A DNA stretch of 64,000 bases from Silene latifolia (GCF_048544455.1 NC_133536.1:37838652-37902651), one strand, 5' to 3'. Counted from the first letter of the stretch, positions 23,105 through 34,804 are shown. The notes: generated by a model from the sequence alone, not told the origin. Translations and numbers: made by a program.

Positions 23105-24255
23105 CTGAATATTGGAGCAACAAGAACCTACTGAATGTGTAAGGAGGTTGTTAATGGGTTCCACAATATAGGGGCTAGTTTGAACGACTTCAAAAATTTT
23201 CAAAGAGACATAAAGTGTTTTATTCATGAAAGGGACGAACAACTTTTCATTGATCACTTCAAGAGCATGGCAGAGACTCGGCCAGACTTCTACTTCGACT
23301 ATGATGTTGACGTAGATGGTAGCCTACGACGCGCAATTTGGGCGGATGGCATTGGTAGGAGGAACTACTCTGTCTTTGGAGATGCCGTTTAAATGCGACC
23401 CTACTTACTCCACTAACAAGTACAAGATGGTTTTCACTCCCTTCACAGGGATTGACAACCATAAACGATCAATAACTTTATGTTGTGCCCTTATAGCGAA
23501 AGAAACTACGGAATCGTTTAATTGGGTGTTCGAGAGGTTTTTGATTGCTATGGGGGGAAAGGAACCAGAGTACATAATAACAGATCAAGATCCTGGAATA
23601 ATTGCGTCGATGACCGAAAAATTCAAGACAAAGACGGACACGGTTCTCGCATGTGGCACATTATGAATAAGGTTCCTTGTAAGTATGGTAGCAAAAGGAA
23701 AGATTACCAGGTATTTCTAAAAAAGTTAAATGCTATTGTATGGGACGAGGAACTTGAAGCAGAGGAGTTCGACAATAGATGGTCAACAATAATGGAGGAA
23801 CACGTACCGTGACATTGAATGGTTTACGGACTGCTATGATATAAGGAGGCAGTGGGTGATGGCGCACTGTAAGGACTTGAGAATGGGTGGTATTATGAGG
23901 ACGACACAGCGGTCGGAAAGTGAAAACAGTTTTTTCAAGAGGTTTGAGGCGAGAAATGGTACTCTTGTTGAGTTTTGGATGCGCTTTGAAAGTGCTTTGG
24001 ACCAACAAAGACACAACCAAAAGAGGCTTGATAACGAAAACCGTCACTCAAACCCAAAGTTATGCAGTAAGTTGGCAATAGAGAGTGATGGTGCGAAGAT
24101 TTACACACATGATATTTTCGAGGAGTTTCAAGAGGAGTTAAAAAATGCAATTGGTGGATTTAGTTGCAAGGGTTTCTTGGAGTCGAACAACTTAGAGGTT
24201 ACTACCTTGAAGGATTCATTGGGAGGCCGTAATTTTGATGTTCAAAGATAACCCG

Positions 24256-24617
24256 GTATGAGTAATTTAGTACGTTGTTGATTTATTACTTGTTAAGAGG
24301 TGTTTTACATAGTTGAAGTATTAGAATTTCATGGAATTGTCTTAAAGTTTCAAAGTTTAAGTAATAAAGTTTTACATAGTTGAAGTATTAGTACGTTGAT
24401 TTTTTACTTGTTCAGGAGTGTTTTACATAGTTGAAAAATTAAAATTTCATGAAATTGTCTTGAAGTTTCAAAGTATAAGAAATAAAGTTTTACATATTTG
24501 AAGTATTAGTACGTTAATTTATTACTTGTTAAGATGTGTTTTAGATAGTTGAGGTATTAGAATTTCATGAAATTGTCTTAAAGTTTCAAAGTGTAAGTAA
24601 TAAAGTTTCTATTAGTC
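24256..24617 (+). repeat. AAAGTTTCA array with three ~115-bp tandem units, last transposase intron
   Basis: A unit containing TTTTACATAGTTGAAGTATTAG, then ATTTCATG(G/A)AATTGTCTTAAAG and TTTCAAAGTTTAAGTAATAAAG occurs about three times. The intron ends around GAAAG/TTTCAATTTC, so the repeat word spans the probable splice acceptor. Confidence 0.75.
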
Positions 24618-25299
24618 ATGAAAGTTTCAATTTCATTTGATAACTCAGGGACTTTTGAGGCGAGATGTTCCTGTAAACTTTTTGAGAGGAAGGGACTACT
24701 CTGCAGGCACATAATTTGGATTTATTCCGGTAATGGGGTTAAAAAAATTCCGGAATCTGCAATTGCTAGGAGATGGACAAAGGATGCATTGCGGAGTGGA
24801 CACAATAGTACAGGGGAGTGTACAGATGACATGGATATTGTAGACAGTAAGCAACTTCAGATGACAAAATTGTGGTCGAAAATTCACGAAACAATTGGGG
24901 TGCTTGTTGATAAGGAAAAGGAAGACGTTGAAGGTCTTACTAATTTAATAAGGGAATTTAGAGAGAAGTCGACACCGGTAGGTGAGAAGTTGAATAAACA
25001 ACAAGAAATGGAGAAATTGCTTGGTTGTAAAGCAAGTAAGGAGATTTCTATACTGCCACCTAAATATTCCAAAAACAAAGGGAGTGGAAAAAGGATTTTG
25101 TCTAGTAAGGCGAAGGCCATTGCAATTGCCAGTAAGCCGAAACGCATGTGCAATAATTGCAAGCAAATGGCACACCATGACAAGAGGAACTGTCCTAACC
25201 CTTTTGCTGAGCATCCACCGCAATTGTCGGAATCATCTGAAGAAGAGGAGGAGGAAGAGGAAGAAGTAGAAGACTTGTCGGAAGAGTAGGAATTTTTTT

Positions 25300-26640
25300 A
25301 TATTAAAATGTATTCCTTGGAAGTAGATGTTTGTGTAGTCATGGTCTATGTTCGAATTTTTTTATTTTTAAATTTTGAAGTTTATGGTGAAATTTAAGGT
25401 AGACAATTTTTGGATTGAAAAATCCAATGCAGTGTTGAAGTTTCACAGTTATTCTGTTACAATTTCGAGGTTCAGGCATGAATTTTTAAAACTATTGCTT
25501 TGAAGTTTCAACAAGAGTGAGTTGAAGTTTCACAGTTGGTGCATAAAGTTTCACAGTTGGTGCATAAAGTTTCAGAATGTTAAAGTTTCAAAAGTTATGA
25601 GTTACAATTTTAGAATGTGTCGTCAAAGTTTCAAAAAGTGACTGGATTTTTTAATTTTATCCGTTTGGTTGAAGTTTCAACTTCAGTGAGTTGAAGTTTC
25701 AATGTTGACAGTTAAAGTTTCACAATGTGGAGAATTCACTTGGTAGTGAAATATTGCAGGTTGAAATTCCAAAAGTTGTGTATTAAAATTTAAAAATGCG
25801 ATGTCAAAGTTTCAGTAGTTAAAATTGGAATTTAAATATTATAAGTTTAACTATTGTTGGCTGAAGTTTTAAAATTTCTGATTTAAAGTTTTAAAATCCT
25901 TCGTCAAAGTTTCAGAAGTTTAGTTTGGAATTTTATATAATTGGATGACGTTTCAAAGGCTGTGAGTTAAAATTTCGAAATGCGTCGTCAAAGTTTCAAA
26001 AGTTGTCTTTGGGATTTTATTATTGTATGTTTGATTGAAGATTCAACTTGAGTCAATTGAAATTTCGAAGTTAATGTTTAAAGTTTCAGAATGAGGAGGA
26101 GTCACTTGAAATGTGAATAGATTAGGTTAAAGTTTCAATAGTTATAAGTTACAATTTCAGAATGTGTCGTCAAAGTTTCAAAAAGTGACTTCGGATTTTT
26201 TAATTTCATCCGTTTGGTTGAAGTTTCAACTTCAGTGAGTTGAAGTTTCAATGTTGACGGTTAAAGTTTCACAATGTAGAGAATTCACGTGGTAGTGAAA
26301 TATTGTAGGTTGAAATTCCAAAAGTTGTGAATTAAAATTTTAAAATGCGCTGTCAAAGTTTCAGTAGTTAAAATTGGAATTTAAATATTATAAATTTAAA
26401 TATTGTTGGCTGAAGTTTTAAAATTTCTGATTTAAAGTTTTAAAATCCTTCGTCAAAGTTTCAGAAGTTTAGTTTGGAATTTTATTAGTACATGCTTAGT
26501 TGAAGTTTCAACATGACTGAGTTGAAATTTCAAAGTGGAGGCTTAAAGTTTCAGACTGGAAAATTCAATAAAGTTACAAAAATTTTAAACTAACATTTCA
26601 AACGATGGCCAAAAAGTTTCAACTGAAAACTTGCAGACTT
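25300..26640 (+). repeat. AAAGTTTCA array between the convergent MULE genes
   Basis: About 1.3 kb of GTTGAAGTTTCA, GTCAAAGTTTCA and related words spaced some 20-40 bp apart, all in the same orientation. It includes a 547-bp duplication: 25601-about 25935 is repeated at 26148-about 26485. Confidence 0.9.
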
Positions 26641-26756
26641 TTTTCATTTAATGTTGATCCTGCTAGAAAAGTATAGCTAGTACAAATTTAACTACATTCA
26701 AAACAGTACACAAGATCAAACAGTAGTAGGCTACATGAAATATTAATAAAACATTG

Positions 26757-28310
26757 TTATTTTTTATTCAAGATCTTCGAAACTTTACGCCTAGCATATA
26801 CGACTTGCCATAAGCTTTCCTTTTGAGCAATAAATTTCTTCACATTGTCCATGGTTTCTGCTCGAACTTTGTTCATATCGGATAATACAAGGGTCGCAGC
26901 CAGTTGGATACACAGATAGCGCCGACCAACCTTCTTCGGAAGGTCTTCGTGCTCGAAAGGGGCACCCTCGTAACATAACATGTGCATCATTGTAAATAAT
27001 CCAGACTCGAGATCGTTAGGTTTTGGACTCTGCCAACTTAATTTGATATGGCGTTGCCTAAACTTAGCAACCTCTTCTGCTCCTGATACGCCTCTTGATT
27101 CCAGGTAGTCACTCATTGCACCGGACTGCACATAAGTAAGATGTAGTCATAAGTTAAGTTACATATTAGTTGCGTCAATATTCATCGTAGATATAGTAAG
27201 AAACTTACAATGATTTTAGACACCTTGAAGACTTTGGAACTCTTAAACGGTATAGGCGATGGTCAAGGACATCAATAGTCCTTGAAATGAAATTGATACA
27301 TATGCAAGCAAAATGATCGTCAATATTTACTTGGTACGAAGATGAGCTCGCATTCAAGTTGAAGGTATGACCACAGTGCTTGATGTACAAGTCCCAAATA
27401 TGGAACAACGTATCGTAATACGCACTAGTCTGCGTCTCCTGTACACCGGCTTCTTGGTTTTCCAACCATCGCATCACCACGTCCTGCGAAATATTTGTTC
27501 TTATGACTGGGTACCGAATATGTCCATTTGAATTATATAAAGTTCATCAACTAAATGTCATCTGTATTTAAAAGTAGATGCGTACCGTGTGGCGTATGCC
27601 TAGGAAAGCCATTCTTTGTACTTCGTTTGCATCTGACTCTATTTGATTTAACAACTTGGACCAACATTCAATAACAGTTGAGGACATTTTGCTATCAGGT
27701 AGCAATGACATAATCCCATCCCTACAAAGTACGGCATTGACTCCGTAATCTGCCAATTGTTCCCTGCAGCGTGAAATAAATGCGTCGTAAAAGTTAACTT
27801 TGGGATATTAATATTAACTGCTTGGTTGAAGTTTGAACTTTAGTGAATGTGGAGTAGTCACTTGAAATGTGAATAGTTTAGATTAAAATTTCAATAGTTG
27901 TGAGTTAGAATTTCAGAATGTCTCGTCAAAGTTTCAAAATGTGATTTTGGTTTTTTATTTTCATCCGTTCGGTTGAAGTTTCAACTTGAAATAAAAATAA
28001 AAAACCAATTCAACTTATATGGTAAGTGCTTACTCACATTACAAATATACTTCAATTGGCTATATGAACCAATACAGGTTAGACAACCAACTTACCTCGG
28101 GTCCAAATCGTGGTCGTCAAGGAAGCAGTAATCTGCTACGTGCTTCCTTATTGTGGTCATATCCTTCACTAGCAATTGGTTGCCCCTAAGAGTCTTAGAT
28201 ATGACAAGGGTTGTCAAATCAGCAACACCGCAGTCAAGAGAGCAACCAAGACCATCACCGCTCCCCCTAGGACGACTTTTAACGGTGATAACTCGATTCT
28301 TGAGAATGAG
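26757..28310 (-). pseudogene. Second ULP1-like protease domain, catalytic Cys replaced by Ser
   Basis: Four minus-strand exons: about 28310-28096 (LGCSLDCGVADL...DLDPR), 27763-27586 (YGVNAVLCRDGIMSL, SSTVIECWSKLLNQ), 27483-about 27210 (IDDHFACICINFISRTIDVL: His at 27312-27314, Asp at 27262-27264) and 27131-26757 (SWQSPKPNDLESGLFTMMHM). Aligned with the neighbouring domain (NDCGTYMMIHM), Ser TCT at 27003-27005 stands where the nucleophile Cys should be, after a two-residue insertion. The end of exon 3 needs a shift of frame near 27240 to join exon 4. No own start codon is evident: the frame runs up to a stop and overlaps the end of the first domain's frame, which suggests one former two-domain protein. 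Likely inactive as a peptidase. Confidence 0.8.
27777..27990 (+). repeat. AAAGTTTCA array in an intron of the second protease domain
   Basis: Same word family on the plus strand inside the intron between the exons ending at 28096 and starting at 27763. Confidence 0.7.
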
Positions 28311-31300
28311 CTATTGGAGTTGTTGGTTGAGGGGTGGTTGGATCAGTTACACTTAAACGGGGACGCTTGGATCCTTCAACTCGTGGTTGGCTACTTCTTT
28401 TAGGGCTAGCAGATTTAGAAGCTGATTTTGTGGATGTTGTTGGTGCTGCACAGACAATAAGTTTACCTTCTTTGAATGATTTAGCCGCAGAAAGAACCTC
28501 TTCCCTGGACTTGTTAATGTCACTAAGTACAAGCGTCGCAGCAATTTCAGCCCTGTACAAGTTCATTGCGTCCATGGTGCCTAGCCCACAGTCAAAGGGT
28601 TTGCCATTATAAACGAGCATGTGAATCATCATATAGGTACCACAGTCATTGGCTGAGTATCCTAGACCTTGCCATGCAAAGTTAATGTTAACAAGGTTAA
28701 ACTCGGATACTGACTTGCCTTTGTCTAACCCTTTGGAAACCAAATACTTGCCCATTTCGATTGCCTGTATGTATTTGAAAATGGAAATGAATATAGATAA
28801 TAAGCAAACATGTGAGCATTATATGTAGAAGGCAGATATATGAAATTCCTCAACAGCTTAAAGTTAAAAAAAAGACCAATTAAACTTTCATGAATATCAG
28901 TTAAAGTTTCATTGAACTTGAGTTAAAATTCAAAGAACTCGGGTTTTAGGTTTGTATATTAGAATTTCTGTGAACTAGTTTAAAGTTTTAGAAATTATAG
29001 TTAAGTTTCAAATTTTGAGGGTCAGGTTTAGTTTCTGTAGATCAGAATTTATGTGAACAAGTTAAAGTTTCAAATATCATACTTAAAGTTTCATAGTTGA
29101 CGTTTAAAGTTTCAGTTTCAAGATTGGGTGTTAAAATCATTGGTAATTGTTAAAGTTTCATATTGTTGAATATAACATTTCAAAGTTGGCGGTTAAAGTT
29201 TTTGACTTAAGTTTTGTGAGTGAAGTTTCAAACTAGTGGTTTAAAGTTTCAGAGAATGTATGTTGAAATTTGAAATAGGAAGTATCAGTAAATGTCAGTT
29301 AAAGTTTTGAAGATGACGTTTGAAGTTTCAGTAAATGTGAGTTAAAAGTGCAAAGTTCAGGTTTTTATTTTTTGTAGAATAGAATGTATGTCAACTGGTT
29401 AAAAGTTTCAGAAATTGTAGTTAAAATTTCAAATGCCACAGTTAGAGTTTTACTAGTAAGATTATGTTAAAATCCATGTAAACTTTCATGAATATCAGTT
29501 AAAGTTTCATTGAACTTGAGTTAAAATTCAAAGAACTCGGGTTTTAGGTTTGTATATTAGAATTTCTGTGAACTAGTTTAAAGTTTCAGAAATTATAGTT
29601 AAGTTTCAAATTTTGGGGGTCAGGTTTAGTTTCTGTAGATCAGAATTTATGTGAACAAGTTAAATTTTCAAATATCATACTTAAAGTTTCATAGTTGACG
29701 TTTAAAGTTTCAGTTTCAAGATTGGGTGTTAAAATCATTGGTAATTGTTAAAGTTTCATAATGTTGAATATAACATTTCAAAGTTGGCGGTTAAAGTTTT
29801 TGACTTAAGTTTTGTGAGTGAAGTTTCAAACTAGTGGTTTAAAGTTTCAGAGAATGTATGTTGAAATTTGAAATAGGAGATATCGGTAAATGTCAGTTAA
29901 AGTTTTGAAGATGACGTTTGAAGTTTCAGTAAATGTGAGTTAAAAGTGCAAAGTTCAGGTTTTTATTTTTTGTAGAATAGAATGTATGTCAACGGTTAAA
30001 AGTTTCAGAAATTGTAGTTAAAATTTCAAATGCCACAGTTAGAGTTTCACTAGTAAGATTATGTTAAAATCCATGTAGACTCTTGAAGTTTCATTTTTTG
30101 GGGTATAAAATTTCATAGTTCGCTGTTAAAGTTTCTAAACTAAATTTTGATTAAATTTAGCAAGTACTGGTATAAAGTTTCAGACAATGTGTGTTAAAAT
30201 TTGGAGTTGGACGTTTAAAGTTTTAATATCGACTTTTTGCTAAATTTTCAAAAGTTGATGAATGACTTGAAGTTTTAATACTGTTGTAGGAGTAGAAGTA
30301 AAGGTACAAAGCTTGGGTGGAATGACTTACAGTTATAAATGCAATATTTGAGATAGATAGAGTATCGAAATCTTCCCTGTATGAACGGTTGTCAAGGTAT
30401 TCAACCTGCTTTGCGGGGAAGTTTATACATACACAACTATAGTGAGGCGAACCACCTGATAACCCAGGAATGAAGACCTGAGGAAATCCAACATAAACCT
30501 ATTAATAAAACTTATAATTAAAAATATTAAAATTAAAAATGGAGATAATAATGGGTTTAAAAAGGTTACACATACCAAATCAGAATCCAGCTGAAATTGA
30601 GATACACAATCACTGACCCAAATGTCCCATGTTGTGAATATATCTTTAGTTAGGTCTAGCACTTCCCCCTTTTGTTTGGCTTCCCAAATTTGCAGTACAA
30701 GACTCTGTCATAAGATAGGGAACTCATAAAAATTTCACACTTTGTTGTGAAAAGTAAGTAATCGTGAAAAATGCGCACATACAAAGGTGGCTAAGGCCAA
30801 AGAAACAGCGGGAAGTTTGGACTGGGGCAGTTTTATCAGTCATGATCTTGTTGAGTAACAGAGACCAGCAGTCGATAACATTGTTCGTGATCTCAAGACC
30901 GGGTTCTAACGACCAAATGTCCTCCCTCGGAATGAAGTACAGTCTTGTGTAGGATACGATTGTTTCCCTACAAAGAATGTGCAACTAGGAAGTCAATACA
31001 CAACAAAAGAAAGGGTATACAATTCTTATAGGTAAAACAATATCAACTAATATAAAGTTCTTATAGGTGACTTACAGTTTACTATAGTTCTCCGATTTGT
31101 TGAAGATGTAATCCATTACATCCTTCCTCCTGTTAAAAACGGATGTGAATAGTCTGTTGTTGCGGCGTAAAACATCAGACACAAAAACCTGGCTCGGATC
31201 GGGTCCACCACAATCAAAAGAGCAACCGAGGTTCTCAGGGACAATAGACATGCAAGAAAGTTTGGTTTTTGAATGAAATAGGAATGGATGGTGAACACCA

Positions 31301-33582
31301 TCAGTTTGAGGGACATATATTGCAGGAGCCTCTTTATTTACCTCATCTAAACCTTGCACCATATCATTTGAACGCTGTTCAGGTACGTCTACTGCAACAA
31401 CAGCCGCAACCACATCCCCCGAAGAAAGCGACTCAATTTGAATCTCTTCTTCACGCACCTCCTGGAGAATGGCATTTACTTCAGCAGTAGTATAAATCGG
31501 CGCAGAACCAATCAGTTGTGTAATAGACAAATCCGGTACTTTTTGTTGAATTCCTTGGACATCCCCAACAGCTTGTACGTCCATCAAATCGATAGCATTA
31601 TCCTTGTTTTGAATGGGTGTAGAAATTTCTATGTTGTTCAAGTGTTGGTCTGATGAGTTTTCAAGGAACTCACCATCAGCTTCACCTTCCATCATATCAA
31701 CCCCTTCCTCTAGCCTTGCAGAATGGTGTATGTCTTTATCTCCCGAAGTAGTATAATAGTCATTGGTGACCATATGAAGGGGCGATAATTCTTTTTCAGC
31801 AGTAACAAACACTTCATCATTTTTGTCGTGAGAAAGTACAACAACAGGGTCACATAAAACGCCACTAATCTGCTCCATTGATTTAGAAGCCTCATCTTGT
31901 CGATTTGGATTGGCCACAGGATCTTGCTTAAACACAAAAAGTGCGTTGTCAAATACATCTTTCATTCGAACGGATATATCAGCTACCTCATCAACATGAA
32001 ATTGAAGCTCATCAGATTGAAAGAAGGCTTGTGTGGACTGTGAAGGAACAAGCTTGGTTGGATCAATCTCTGAGTTGTTAGACGCTTAATCTTCAAATCG
32101 CATCCGAGTACCATGCATGGAAGACGATTGAGTTACGCTGCATCTGTAGGTAAAGCTCATGTACACCCCCGCAATGCAACAATACAATCCAAATGTATTA
32201 TTAGAATTGCAAAGTTCAGGTTTCAAATTATACAATAATTTATGCCAAGTGGTTTAAAGTTTCGGATAATGCTTTGTTAAAATTTCAAAGTACACAACTA
32301 AACCTTCGAGATAATGTTGTTAAAATTTCAAGTACACATTTAAACTTCAAAGAGGAAGCTTGGGTGTTAAAATCAATGAAAATTGTTGAAGTTTCATATT
32401 ATGGTTATAACATTTCAAAGTTGACGGCTAAAGTTTCTAATGAATGCCCAAAGTTATCTGAAACTTTAAACCACCTGGCATAAATGAATGCACATAGTTT
32501 TAATGAATGCTCATCAGATTTACTCGTTTCTAATTAAACAGAATGAAAGATTGACAAGCTTGACTTACATCCACGGCTCTAGCATGCAACTCCTGGTCAT
32601 CCTCAACACCTGAAGGTAGTTCGATCTGAATGAACTTCTTCTCGTTATCAGGATGAGGTGTGGAAGCCAACAACAACGGACGGGTGGCATTACTTGAGAT
32701 GAGATTATTATTATAGGTAGGGTCAAGGCAAAAGGATAGACAATCGGTGAAAATGTCACCACCCAAAGACCCACCAACCAGCTCACCATCTAATCTAGAA
32801 TTAATACTACTTTGATCCCAATATTTTATCAGTGGGAGCTCATGAGGTGAACTTTTGCCGCGGAAGACAAACCTCTGGAAATAGGTAATCATAAGAAAAG
32901 GAAGACAACCACGTAAGCAGGTCTTATTATTCCTGGACTCGAGACAGGCAGTGACAATGCCATCTAGCACATATGAACACCAGTCATATTGATTAATAAG
33001 ACTAACATCTTCAACAGCTGAGAGAAGCTTCCAGTCGACACCGTTTGAGGTAGGGGCTAGGAATTCCGACATACTGAACAATACAAACAGTCTAATAAAG
33101 TCGTCCCCCCCGTCCTTGTATGCCCTCATATCATCATATAGTTTACCTAAAGGGATGTATTGAGATGCACTTGTCACATTATATTTTTTCCTCCATTGTT
33201 CCTTCAATTGCTTATTTAAAAGCTCAGACGACTCCTTCTTACGACCAGTCACTACTAAATCAAGTTCCCTAGGACCTAATGGTAATAGGAAGCAGTCGTG
33301 TACATCATGCTTCGACACGACAAACTCTTTAGATTCAGAAGCCCTAAAAACATGTGAGCCGTCATTAAAAGCTTCTACAAACAGGTGCACATGATCAAGA
33401 GGGTACTTGTCAAGACGTAACTCGAGCAACCCACCAAACCCGACTCTCTTTACCGCTTCTCTTTGTGCATTAGTAAGCTTAGATATCAATCTCACAAGCC
33501 TCTTACCTCGACATTTTACGATTGTGGAGGGGGTAGGTTTAACAGCGGCTTCTACGACCTCACAATCACCTTCACCATCCAT
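28279..33582 (-). CDS. MULE-borne ULP1-like cysteine protease, first domain (possibly broken)
   Basis: Likely exons on the minus strand: 33582-32569 (MDGEGDCEVV...RAVD, GTAAGT donor), 32143-31077, 30967-30784, 30706-30576, 30477-30331 and 28764-28279. Exon 1 resembles the plant mobile-element N-terminal domain (VGFGGLLEL, LLPLGPREL, WCSYVLDGI). Exon 2 is acidic, then LGCSFDCGG. The protease has PHYSCVCINFPAKQVEYLDN (His 30442-30444, Asp 30391-30393), WQGLG (Gln 28669-28671) and NDCGTYMM (Cys 28642-28644), a full C48-type catalytic set. A Ser/Pro-rich basic tail follows. Doubts: TAA at 32086-32088 lies in the exon-2 frame, and the phase of the third/fourth exon junction does not match. Such enzymes cut SUMO-like tags; target here unknown. 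Confidence 0.75.
28850..30290 (+). repeat. AAAGTTTCA array filling a 1.6-kb intron of the ULP gene
   Basis: Continuous words of the GTTAAAGTTTCA type between the exon ending at 30331 and the exon starting at 28764. It contains the 598-bp tandem duplication. Confidence 0.9.
28881..30076 (+). repeat. 598-bp tandem duplication inside the intron
   Basis: 28881-29478 is repeated at 29479-30076; both copies start TAAACTTTCATGAATATCAG and differ at only a few sites, so the duplication is recent compared with the rest of the array. Confidence 0.92.
32210..32490 (+). repeat. AAAGTTTCA repeats with an inverted pair in the first ULP intron
   Basis: ATGCCAAGTGGTTTAAAGTT at about 32240 is repeated in inverse near 32455-32482 (TCTGAAACTTTAAACCACCT), giving a stem of about 28 bp around a loop of roughly 190 bp. 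Confidence 0.75.
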
Positions 33583-33609
33583 CTGAATAGAAATTATAAA
33601 AAATGGGTT

Positions 33610-33935
33610 AAAGTTAAATTTCTTTACAAATTGGTGTATTGAAGTTAAGTAATTGATGCTGATTTATTTTAAAAAATTCTAAAACTTTAAGCCTGAAATT
33701 TGAAATTTCAACACACTCAAGTTGAAACTTCAACTAAGCAGATGGTATATTCAATTATGAAACTTTGAAACTTTAAGCCTCAATTTTGAAACTTTAATCC
33801 TTTAACTTTGAAATTTCAACTCACATTCAAACTTCAACTAAGCAGATAATATTTAAATTCTAATTCAAACCCTTGAAACTTTGACGATTCATTTTCAAGT
33901 TTTAACTAACACCCAAACAATAATAAACCCAAACA
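33610..33935 (-). repeat. AAAGTTTCA repeats in reversed orientation, upstream of the ULP gene
   Basis: Here the word reads TGAAACTTTAA on the plus strand, opposite to the arrays at 22563-30290. This is the leader or promoter side of the minus-strand ULP gene. Confidence 0.8.
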
Positions 33936-33956
33936 ATAATAAACCTATTTCAATAC

Positions 33957-34123
33957 TTGATTAATAAATTCACAATAATAAACCTATTTCAATACAATAA
34001 TGAAATCTTTCGAGTTTTTGGCATGCAAAAATCGAGTTATGAAGATAAATACACTCGTGTTTTGGGCATGCAAAAGACGAGTTTTGAAGATGAAGACAAA
34101 AACAGAAAAAAAACAACAACGAT

Positions 34124-34170
<47 letters not shown>

Positions 34171-34737
34171 AACAAAGACGATAAAATAATAATACAAGGA
34201 TGAGGATTAATATAGAGTTAATGCAATTAAAAATAGAAGAAATTGAAGAATGATTAAGTATACCTGAATAGGATGATAATGAATTTGCGAAGCGAGTTGA
34301 TTGGGAGTTCACAGGATTAAACGAAGGAATTTTTTCAAATTAATCAGACGGTTTTTTAAATTGCAGAGGATGAAGAAGTTGAAACGTTAAGAAAGTAAGA
34401 AAGAAAGAAAGAGAAAGAAAGAAAGAAGAAGAGTAAAAATTAATAACGGTTTTCGTAAAATTAATTTTGTTTGGACTGTGAAGGAACATGAAAGTCCACT
34501 AAAATAATAACGATTTTCGTAAAATTAATAACGGTTTTCGTAAAAACAACAACAACAACAAAACTCCAGAGATTGATCCAACCAAGCTTGTTCCTTCACA
34601 GTCCACTAAAATAATAACATGAAAGTGTGAGATTTGTTTATGGGGAAGGGGTTATTTTGTTTTTCATCATTACTGCTGTGCATAGAAAATTGAGTTGGGT
34701 AATTATTTTGTTTTTGATCTCAAATTATTGATTTATT
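33957..34737. other. Subterminal region of the MULE: duplicated leader, (CAA)n, filler DNA
   Basis: Contains a two-copy tandem of about 45 bp with GGGCATGCAAAA(G/T)ACGAG (about 34008-34098), a (CAA)n run at about 34122-34171, a (GAAA)n stretch near 34395-34430, and at 34567-34606 a 40-bp inverted copy of an internal ULP exon segment (32033-32072). No coding sequence seen. Confidence 0.75.
34567..34606 (+). repeat. 40-bp perfect inverted copy of ULP exon 2 sequence
   Basis: Exact reverse complement of 32033-32072 (starts CAGAGATTGATCCAACCAAG). Shorter scraps of the same motif occur at about 34472-34498, which looks like filler made during repair. Confidence 0.92.
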
Positions 34738-34800
34738 ATGATCCAAGGGTGGGAAATAGGACTTAGGGACTCATCTAAGGTAAGTGGACTTAGATGAACC

Positions 34801-34804
<4 letters not shown>
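34738..34804 (-). repeat. Right TIR of the large MULE
   Basis: Inverse of the left TIR with about three quarters of sites shared; contains AGGACTTAGGGACTCAT. Confidence 0.8.

Larger units (their letters stand above)
21541..25289 (+). pseudogene. FAR1-type MULE transposase, decayed
   Basis: Exon 1 is 21541-21583 (MADMEIVAYEVIEN, GTAAG donor). Exon 2 (about 22056-22540) has the FAR1 zinc-finger DNA-binding domain (GFDVRKYTTKKWRDGTIKSK, GCKARMRLF, EEHNHEL). Exon 3 (23105-about 24255) has the DDE transposase: CDPTYSTNKYKM, ITDQDPG, ESENSFFKRFEARNGTLVEF. The last exon (about 24618-25289) has a SWIM finger CSCKLFERKGLLCRHI, a C-terminal CNNCKQMAHHDKRNC knuckle and an acidic Glu-rich tail. Breaks: TGA at 23132-23134 in RTY*MCKE and shifts of frame near 23390, 23640, 23805 and 24250. 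Both larger introns consist of AAAGTTTCA repeats. The enzyme would bind the TIRs and move the element. Confidence 0.9.

Noticed and set aside
22563-30290. AAAGTTTCA array as centromeric or ordinary satellite
   Set aside because: No fixed period, confined to noncoding parts of one bounded element and interrupted by exons.
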